From Ichthyophonus hoferi (lineage: Eukaryota > Opisthokonta > Ichthyosporea > Ichthyophonida > Ichthyophonidae), in contig NAOQ01000740.1 of the NCBI GenBank assembly GCA_002751075.1, positions 8,940-22,001 on the forward strand: a DNA stretch of 13,062 nucleotides. Reading direction: 5' to 3'. Both the position numbers and the translations under genes were made by a program. This document shows positions 1-10,361 of this stretch, one piece after another. Under the pieces are notes generated by a model that was given only the letters and a program-made list of their open reading frames with translations, was not told the origin of the DNA and did no database searches. Position 1 is the stretch's first letter; each line of letters opens with the position of its first letter.

Positions 1-225
1 GACATTAATTAAACTAACTACACCCAATCGTATATACATATATATAAACGCATAGAACTACATTCGTCTTGGTATCAGCGCTAGTGGCAAAACATATGTG
101 CATGTAATAGAGATTTAAGTCTTTAAAAGCATTACAAATACCTACATATATGTACAAAACAAATGACAGGCACTAAAACTAATGCCTGTGTATACCTATA
201 CACAACCCACTCGATAGAGAGCTGG

Positions 226-243
226 TATATATATATATATATA
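226..243. repeat. (TA)n microsatellite
   Basis: Eighteen bases of perfect TA alternation, just downstream of the w18 donor in the transcribed direction. Confidence 0.9.
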
Positions 244-262
244 GCCAGTAAAGTATTCGCAC

Positions 263-409
263 CTGTATACGTTCCATGACCATACTATAGTATTGGGACA
301 TATATTCTGGATTTGATAGCATGAATTTCCCAATTAATTCTACGGCAGCTTCACGCACACTGATACCCGTATCTTTAAGCCTCTCCTCCACTGCCACCCG
401 CACTATGTC
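263..409 (-). CDS. NIPBL: Exon w18 of SCC2/NIPBL, HEAT repeat
   Basis: 49 codons, phase 0 at both ends. GISVREAAVELIGKFMLSNP then EYMSQYYSMVMERI match human STSVREAAVELLGRFVLCRP and QLAEQYYDMLIERI. The Arg-Glu-Ala-Ala HEAT helix is perfectly kept. Acceptor tctcag, donor gtgcga. The human protein continues with LDTGISVRKR, which must lie in the next exon, outside the window. Confidence 0.97.
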
Positions 410-3400
410 CTGAGAATGGAAAGGGAGTAATAGATATGGTGAGCATAGGTTAACACGTGAGCAATAGGTCTATTACAAACTGTGATAATACGACTCTAAT
501 ATATATATATATATATGTGTATATTTGTGTGTATGTATGTGTGCAAAAGAATACTTCTAGGTAATAGAGCAATGCGGTAATGTGGTGTGGCAATTAATAG
601 GTAACTACGTGTATTCTAACATGATATATATATATATATTGATATATATATTGATATATATATTGATATATATGTTATTTTATATCTATTACATTAAAGA
701 ATGTGAAGGCACCTCTCTCTCGAGGTCATATGCAATAATCAATAGAATATAAGTTAATACTAATAATCTGGTAATATTGTGCTAATAGGTTATGATATAA
801 CTTGCTGGGTTTCACTTCACATAAAATGGCGATTATTCAATAACAGCCTAGTATTCTAATGATTGTAGTGTAATATTGTCATTCTAACGCTATAGGTTGC
901 GCTGTACTATCCAACTAATCCAGTCCAAATTAGGAGGTAAGATGGTATCACTAAAGCTGATAATGACTGGTTGTTGACTCAAATCATATAAATTGTTATT
1001 ACGACAACAAAGAGGTGTGGATAATCAACTAAAACATTTGACTATATTTAGTTATGGCATATGTTGTTTCTAATTTTAACTGTTAGCAGGACAGCGTTAC
1101 ACTGTAACTATTAAAATACTAGGTCATTACCAAATAACACAGCCACACTATATGTTGTAAGTTTTCAACAGATAATAACTTCGCATCGTATACCGTTTAC
1201 AGGAACAACATGTTCAGATCATTGGTAGTCAGTTCATACTTCATTGACTATTATAAGTTATAAGAAAACAAAAGAAGCTTTATATACTTTCATATGTGAA
1301 ATAACAAACATCTCATCAGCACTAATATATACATAGATATACCCACACGTACTCTAGTGAGTATCCACATCTACATGAGCTGGTGCAATAACGCCATCTT
1401 TCTGCCTTAATACCTTATATATATCTACACCTATGCACAAGTAAACCATTATTATCTCTTAGTAGATTGTATGGTTGCGTAGAAAACCCAATCTACTATC
1501 TGAAACTTGTCCATGTAGCTAGAAATAATAGAAGGATAAATCAAACTACCTCTAAACACAGCAATGCAAGCCATATAACAACTAAACAACAGTTTAACAG
1601 AAATTATAACACAGAGAAACATACGGCTTAATAAAAAACAAGATCAACCACGCATACCTCATTCAGAACACTCGGGTCGGCATCAGCAATACGACTAAGA
1701 GCTGTTATAGCTCTGCACCGCAAGGAGGCGGCCTGGTCCTGTGACATCGTTAGAACTACTCGCATGATCCCATCGATTGTGCTGCCCAATGATCTACGAG
1801 ATTGTCACACTCAGTGATTGGCTCTTTGGTGAGGGTAGAGAGATCATAAACATGTATAGATATAGACGTGCATATATACATACTATTATATATACCTACT
1901 ATCATACTATCATACTATCATACATATATACTATCAGACATACGTGCAGATTCACATTCTTCTATACATGAACCCAAGCCCACCCCACCAGCCAACATAC
2001 AATACAGATATTCCCTACTGGTAAGACACCTCTAAACAATCCGACATAAAATTAAAATTAAAACTACATACCGTTGTCTGGTATAACCTAGACACTTTGC
2101 AATATGTATCATTGTACCATCTGACAATTGCCCTGGTTGGCAACCTCTGCAAGTGGTTTAATTCATAATTACTACTATATCAAAGAACTTGGAAAAAAAT
2201 AAATGTGTGTACGTTACTTAACTTTACTAATACTATTACACTAAAAAGGAATATATATGTATGCATGACAGTACACATATATGTATGAATGTATTTGAAC
2301 AGCTGATTATGGCTTAGAAGTTTCAAACGGTATCAAGTGTGCGTGTAAACCATATATAGTGTATGTAGTCCTTTATGGCGTGGTAGTAGCTATGGTTGAA
2401 AATGCTATCTTCCAATTTTAATAGCCTAATACATACATAAATGCATAAATATATACATACATAAACATACACATACATACATAACATGCATATATATATA
2501 TTATAATTCTTTTTTTGGTATTGTTCTAGTATTAATATTTAGCCTTGGGTTAGATACTACCTACACTTTTATAAAATAACTTGATTCCCTGAAAATATAT
2601 CATAGAGTCGTGAATTACAAATCGTAGAATGATCTCTTACTCACTGAGATTCAGTATTTTTAACTGACCATGGCATTCACCAGAATACATACGAGAGAAA
2701 GAGATAGATGAGAATAGATCTAGAGATGTAGAGAGAATATTAGTAGTTACCTTTTTTCGTCCATGTTAGTCCACTGTTTCAGAAAGTCCTCCCCGAAAGA
2801 AACAAGCTGTGTGAGATGAAAGTGATCAATACAGTGTAGAGAGATATGTTTTTGCGCCATATGCATTATGTTACATAGCAATGAAATGATATGTATAGAA
2901 TAATAGGTGTGGTATGTGTTGGTTGTGTATGTGATAATGTTATATAGATATGTATAGGCGATATTGCTATATAGTATATGTATAGATGATATTGTTACAT
3001 ATATATTGGCGGTAGAGAAGGGGGTGGAATGAAGAAAACGTGGCAGTGGATGGCATGGGATTAAGACAAGAGGCTAAACATACACTGCTTTTATCTTATA
3101 ATAGTAATATTAAAATCATCCTTCAACCACTCACACAATCAATAATAGTTCCGTTCTTACTACTACAATTATGTTATTATCAGATACAACTATGCAACCT
3201 CATACTATAATATAACGCATAAAATAGACTTGGGCAACAATACATATAGCTAAAAACAACATATAATAATAGAATACCTACCCTTTCTTCTATATCCACG
3301 TCAGCCCCCTCCATGCTTTGTCTGCTCCTAATTTCTGTGTGGAGATCTGTACACCATTGACAAAGAAGAAACTTGAATACTTGCTGTCATATTTTGTTTT

Positions 3401-6400
3401 GTTATATCAGTGTTAGTCATCAGATGTTTCCTGTCTATTGTCTACCGTCAATCTCCTATAAAGCTAACATTTCTATTTCTTACTCTCCCTTGTAACCATC
3501 CTATGTGCTTTTTCTCCATCTTCCAATCTGTGATGCTCATTAACCTGTTTTTCCTCTCCCTCTCGCACTCACATACCCGAACACATTGCTTCTATTACCC
3601 CATCTACCCATTGACCTCACGGAAATTTTGTACTTACTTCTGATTCCACTACAAAAGACTACTGTGTAACAATATACACAAAACAACATAGATACAGCAA
3701 TAAATACAGATAAAAGATAAAAACAAAAATAAATTCAACACAAAAACAAATACACATAAAAAAGTATCATAAACAGTAATACACATAACAAGAAATACAC
3801 AACGTCAAATACACACAACAACAAATGCAGATAGAAATGGAGAGGGTAGAGAGCTTACCTTGTACTCAGGCTCATCATTACTCTTTCCCTGAAGACCTCT
3901 TAGGTAAGCCATTTGAAGATCAAAGTAGTCATGATCTGTACAGGGCACTTCTCTTATCTGTGGGAACATAAGAAAGAAAGAAAGTAAATAATTATAGAAA
4001 GAATAGGGGATGTGATAATGTAGCACCAACAGCAATAATAACATCTTTTATATTTCTTAACATTACATTGCTCTTATCCTACAGCACAGAAAACTGTGTG
4101 TATTTAAACAGGCATGGAGAGAGGGAGAGAGAAAGTGTGTGTGTGTGTGTGTGCGAAAGATTATACCTTTTAGGTACGCAAAGGTTCAATGAACATGAAA
4201 AAATATTGCAATGGACAATTAAGAGTCCAGGGGTTATGTCCTAACTAAATTACATCGTGTACATGTAATAAGACTAGGCCAGATATATCATATCACATCA
4301 TATCATATCATATCATATCGTATCGTATCGTATTATTTGTTTACAACATTATAGGTGATGGCAGGTAATCATACCATATATATATCATATATTAATATAA
4401 TAATTAAAAATGGGTGAAACTAGATTCTCAAGACTAAATTCGGAGATGATTTACAGCCTATATATACCTCTGTGCTAGACTGCAAGCGGTCCTTGCACGT
4501 AGAGCAGACCCAATCAGACACAAACCCTGAGGCCACGCCCACACATATGGGGTGATAGGAGGCACTACACTGAACACACTCCACTAATACATCCTCTGTG
4601 GACCCCTTGCCACAGCTACACTGTACTTTACCCTCTCCCTTCGCCTCCTGTGGGTCATAAATGGTTAGATTGACAGCATGTGTATTAAATAGTAGGGGTC
4701 TGCGATTTGTGTAGATATTACTTAGTTGACCTAGAATACATATCATATAATACTACAATACTATAATACTATAATACTATAATACTATAATACAAAATAC
4801 CACGATACCATATCAAAAAGAAGAAGGTTTGCATTTAAGGTGCAAAATACCATTGTTAGTTGTAATGTTTCACGTATATTTATCTATAACCTATCTCAGT
4901 AGGTAAACATATCTAATTTTAAAACTCTCTGTATAACTAACTCCTTTGACTATAAACACTGAATAGCTCCTAAACAATCTTTTAATCCATTTTTTTTTTA
5001 TAAAATTATGAAAAAATTAAAAACAAATTAAAAAATCCTAATATGAAAGAAGTTATAGACCTTGGACATTAGTGTAATATACCTTATTACTATAAAATAT
5101 GATTGAGACGTGATAGAGACAATATATATCCCTCTACAGTTACGATATCCTGTTCAAGGATAGTAGGTATGTCTGTATGTATGTCCTTATATGCATGCGC
5201 ATAGCAGTGTATGGTTTACATAGATGATAGTTAACGTTACTTAGTCATCTATAAATAACTATACCGATATTTTGTAAATTATGCCAGTTATATAAACTAA
5301 TAAAGTTGTTTAAATTATATAAGCTGTGATCATTACTTTGGTTATAGAGATATAATACTGTGACTAGGCCGAAAATTTGTTTATCGTGAACTATAATTAA
5401 TCATAGTACTCCCTTCTCTATCAAGAAAGCTTTAACTATCCACTGATGTTAAGTAGAAACTTTAATATAATAGGAGGTGTGTAAATTATATATATATATA
5501 TGATAGGAAAAAATGAATGAACAAAAACGATCAGTTTATATAATATATAACCGATCGGAATTTGCATGTGATTGGCAATCAATGACTATTGAACCAATTA
5601 GATATACGTATTGATGTATGTACCGTGTTGAGTAAGATAATGGAAAGGAAGTGGGAGGTATGAGGGAGGAAGGTGTGTAAGAAAAATCAAAAAATCAAAA
5701 CAAAAATAAATCGAAAAGGTAATAAATAATAGGGTATAAATTGCAATTGTAAAAGTAATAATAATAATAATAATGATAATAGCCATAGTGTGGCCGTTCT
5801 CGGTAGGATAAGCAGGGCCACAGATAAGAAGTAAGTGAAGAAGGATGATGAATATGAACATGGAACATGAGTAGTAGTACAATCATAGCCTACCTCATTC
5901 ATAACCAGTTGTAGTGTGCACTTTAATGACCCCACCCCTAGCTCACCCTTCAATTTAGCTGCCATTTCACCTAGCTTGTCCAGGGCTAGATTCCTGCCTG
6001 CGGGTTCTGATTGGTCCTTCAGTTGTAAAACCTGAGAGAAAGGATGCATGAGTTGATAACATTATTTATGTGTACAGTCATTTGGTATAACATATTATTA
6101 TATAACCTTTCCTTCCCACATTCTAACATGGCACCCTCTCCTGCAACTTTAAGCGTTTTGTTTCTTTGAATAATAAACACCAAGACGGACGCACTCTACT
6201 AGACTATCGCTAACTATAAACATATTCAACTTCACAATTCTCTTTCATTCAATTTTCCTGTTTGTCAACCCCGGGACTGGCCATCTCTGCACTAAAAAAC
6301 TCAGGTATGCATAGCCAACAACCATCTTGCTCTAGATAATAATTGTTTCTTTACTGTAATAACACAGTTATAACAGCTAAAAGTGGATCAGAATATAATG

Positions 6401-7420
6401 AAATGTAATGCCATCTGTGACAGCAAAAAATAACAATATATTAATAAATGCTTGAAACTCACCAGTCTTTTCTGCAGAACAATGAGCAAAATTTCTGCGG
6501 CCGGATAGCGTGGCTCGTGCAGAGTAATAAACAAATCTTCGCAGAAATTATTAAAAAGCTCTTTATATAGCGGGTCCCCGTCTACTCGGCCAATACACCT
6601 GGAAATAGGGTGGTCATAATATGTTTAAAATGTAATGAATAGAAAATATTAGATATATGGTTGAAAGGTATGTTTGTTAAAATTGTGTGATGATGAAGTG
6701 AATAATATTAATACTGTCGAATATAGCTACATGCATATACAACATAAGCTAAGTAGCTATAGTTATAACTATTTAATTACTTAATGCTGTGTTCTGGGGT
6801 GTTCTATATATAGAATAGATAATGTTACATTTCAAAAGTTTTAAAAGGTTCTGTCTGAAACAGATTGAGAACTCTTGGTTTTGTAGTGATATTAAATAAG
6901 GCTGTACAGTTTCTACCCTAAATTCTCTGCTTGCAATATTCGGCTGTCATCCTGAACATGAGTGATATAACTACTACACATACTGAAATCGGAAAATACT
7001 GCTAACACTCTATCTCCCATTATCAAGACAGAGAAGCAATCTACTTACTTCTTTACAAATCGAGACATGAAATCGTGAGCAGTGTTGCATATTGACCGGT
7101 ATGATTCGATCATAGATTCACGCACTACTTCTTTATATTCCTGCAGAGGTACTCCCTGGTTACTATAACAAATGTGTGCCTTTCAAACACATCTAAACAA
7201 GTATTGTTGGTGCTGTGTGTGTGCATGTCAACGTGTGTGTATGTGTATGTGTATGTGGGTATGTGTGTTTATGTGTGCGCGCATGTTAATTGGGATGTCT
7301 ACATCTATGTAACATAACGGCATATGTATACATATGTATATATGCATTTTCATTTTCTGAAGTGTATATAAATAAATACTTATCATTGTATGTGCATTGC
7401 ATACATATGTCTATATTTTC

Positions 7421-7460
<40 letters not shown>

Positions 7461-10327
7461 TCGTGTGTATGTGTTTATGTGCTTACAAATATACCTACGT
7501 ATAACTATTTGTATGAGCAGAGAAAAAGAATCAGCCTACCATAACATCTTTCAAATCAGTTTTATCTGATAGACGTTTTGGCGAGGTAGGAAAGCTCTGT
7601 AACAGTTCTAGTATAAGTGCTGTTGCCATCTGAATATGACGATGATCCATTTCGTGTCCATTTAATCTGTGTTGTTGTGTTAGTAGTTTGAGAGGGGGAG
7701 GGGAATAAAAACAAGATAGTTTGCTTGGTTGCTATTGAATTAGAAGAACAGGTATGTTTGGAATGGGTGTGGGTTGTGCTTGTTGTATGATGTAAGCTGG
7801 TGAGGAAAGCTAAAGAAAAAATAATGTATGGATAATATGTGCATATATATATGCGTGTGTGTGTGGGTATATGTGCGCATATTAATGATAGCTATATAAA
7901 TATATAAATGTATGCATACATATATATATATATATATTGATGATGGAGAAAATAATAGCCAAACCACACAATAATATAGTGACATGTTATAGTAAATAAT
8001 GGGAGCTAAGCGTATCACCTGTATGTACGTAGGTTGCGTTTACTGGTAGGCAACTTGGCAAACAAATCCAAGATAACGTCCATTAGGTATGACCGGTGCT
8101 GTGGATATCTATTGCATACCTGTAACACCAATCAAATCAATCATTTAAATATAGCCATTTGTTTTTGTTCGTCAAAATGTGCCTATGACATACTTGCCCC
8201 ATCACCAATAAAATAATCCATTTTAATATGGCTATTGTTGCTTCACTAAATATACCATAGGCCTAAAGACATCATTATAATTATTGTTTTGTCTGTAGAA
8301 TACGTGTTTGGCTACAGTGACACACATCGATTGTTCTAGTATGTGGTAAAATTAAATAAATATTGTATAACCTCTATGTTGCAATCAACGATCCCTGCTA
8401 GACATCCATTGGCTAATATCAACTCTAATAAAGTATATAAGCTGAGGCCAGACTGGTATTGGACATGAGTTTTTGTTCATAAATGTGGTGTATGAATTTA
8501 TATAAGTAGTTAAATTGTACAACGGTTCAGTCTAAATGTATTAGATTTTAAAGCATATTAGAAACCAATATTTAAGTAAACTGTCACAAAAATAAATGAA
8601 TATAGCATAGTGTGTTGTCTGTATAGTATATATAAAGAGATAGAAGTGACTAACTGAGCTTAGTAGTTCCAAAGATGCCATTTGCAGGGCACCTAGCTTA
8701 ATGAACTTATGCGGCAGTTCATCTGGTGCGGTAAAGAACACTCCTAGTGCCAAATCTGAAAACTGCAATACCAGTAGAGTTAATGGTGTAGCTATCTCTA
8801 TGCACCTCTGTATGTGTTTTTCGCCATACATTTAACCGCATAGTAATAGATATAGATAGGCATACGCATAAGCATATGTATACAATATCATGGTTGTCTC
8901 TGCTCAGAAGCAAGCGAGCACATCAGTATAACAGATAACTTAACTGTATGAGTAAATAATTATATACCTACTTACCTCAACGACTAAGGTATCCCCTAGT
9001 GATTGTGCCAGGGGCTCAATAGCAAAAAGCGCCCCAAATTGTCGAAATATGTTGCAGATCTTGTGGAAGAGCACCCTGTATATATGTAATCCACCCAATT
9101 AGAATTGTACTTATAAAGCAATTTAACGAATAATAAATGTACTTATGGAGAAGTATAACCAATGAGAACTAAAATTATGGAGCAATCCAAATGGTTTGCT
9201 TTTGCCAATCATGATTTCCTATATAGGTCCAGTCAGTCCATTGAATGAATTCATACTAACTTACTATGATAATAGTGAATGATACGATGCATTCTAATTC
9301 GTTGTAATGATATATTCCAGCCAATCTAATAGGTTTAAATAATTTAAAAAATATAGTTAAACTATAACACAGACTAAGGTATGGATTTCTTATCCCATGA
9401 TATATATAAAATGAGCTAGGGTCTACTGGAGTTTTATACTTGATATTAATCTTTGACACCTAATATGTCCGAAAGACAATAATACCCCATTCAAGATAGG
9501 TGTTTCTATGAGTATATATTGACGTATATATATGTGCTACTTCATTCATGTATGACCATGACCTCTTACATACGAGTGTGGACTATAATAAATCCAATCT
9601 AAGCACCGACAGGTTCATGCAAGTAATATAACAGAACAAGTCAACACATACTCCATGTAGTTGGCAGGGATGACTGTGGTTGTTCGATAATTGTTTCCTA
9701 TCTGCTTTTTACTATCTTCTTCGTCTTTGGTTGGCCCTACAAAACAAAGAGTATTTTTAATTCGCTGGGCAGTCAATAAAATCGTTGGCTATAAAACTAA
9801 AATTATTCATTACAATGATCCGATTCGTGTGTTGCTGTGCAAGAAAGATAAATTCGGGATAATCTCATTCTATTCTACATAGTAGTGATATATGCTAATT
9901 TAGGAAAGAAATATATATGGTAGCGGTACATTCAAGGCATCACGTTAGGTTAGACATGAAATTACACATCAATGTCATTAAATAAATCTTAATGTACCAA
10001 TCCAGTGTAATCACCTTAGCAATAGCCTGCTAAATCGCTGATTAAAACAATAACCTATCAAGTGTCCTCAAGTCATATTACTAAACCAATCAATAAATTA
10101 ACAAACTAATCACCTAACGGGGTCGCTGTCAGAACAAATGACAAATGTACCAATTGGGAAATATGGAGTGGTGGGTGTGATTTGGACTCCGAAAGCAAAT
10201 GATCAAATAGGAAATAAGAGCAATAAATTAGCTAATACAATCAGATGAACTAACATGGTGTTCGGGAATTATCCAAGTACTACAGGCTGATTAGTAAGAC
10301 AGTCAATAAAAGTTAACTCAGAAAAAT

Positions 10328-10361
<34 letters not shown>

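Larger units (their letters stand above)
3958..4467 (-). other. Intron between w12 and w13 (510 nt)
   Basis: GT-AG intron (gtatat to cccacag). Contains a GA run followed by a GT run (4116-4153) and a pentamer array (4287-4333). Otherwise unique AT-rich sequence. Confidence 0.85.
4648..5893 (-). other. Intron between w11 and w12 (1246 nt)
   Basis: GT-AG intron (gtaggc to cccacag) just upstream of the PHD exon. Contains an AAT run (5756-5780), a TA run (5486-5502), an AATACTAT array (4748-4793) and A/T homopolymer patches near 4985-5035. The rest is unique sequence. No mobile element was recognised that would explain how the PHD exon arrived. Confidence 0.85.
7156..7539 (-). other. Intron between w8 and w9 (384 nt), with TG and TA repeats
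   Basis: GT-AG intron (gtaggc to ccag, or 15 nt longer to gcag). Most of it is dinucleotide repeat (7210-7286 and 7421-7480), leaving little unique sequence. Confidence 0.85.

Noticed and set aside
1777-1971. Plus-strand open frame of 64 codons
   Set aside because: Antisense to the w17 acceptor end, then runs through TA/ATC repeats. The tail is low complexity.
3410-3643. Plus-strand open frame of 77 codons, Ser/Leu/Phe-rich
   Set aside because: Lies in the w13-w14 intron in C/T-rich sequence. It has no recognisable domain and no support for a separate transcript. A tiny plus-strand gene cannot be excluded but is not supported.
5527-5558. Near-palindrome CGATCAGTTTATATA / ATATATAACCGATCG, possible inverted-repeat element
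   Set aside because: Arms are short and imperfect, with no flanking target duplication and no second copy seen in the window. In sequence this AT-rich such hairpins are expected by chance.
5598-5882. Minus-strand hydrophobic open frames downstream of the w11 donor
   Set aside because: They are read-through of the intron; the Ile run comes from the AAT repeat at 5756-5780. The apparent membrane character is a compositional artefact.
7290-7544. Plus-strand open frame of 84 codons
   Set aside because: Made largely of TA and TG dinucleotide repeats (YIYIYIY, CVCVC). It lies in an intron and overlaps the end of w8 antisense.
10250-10290. tRNA-like B-box word (GTGTTCGGGAATTATCC) upstream of the poly(A) run, possible SINE
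   Set aside because: It departs from the B-box consensus and no matching A box lies at the proper distance, so a tRNA-derived element is not supported.
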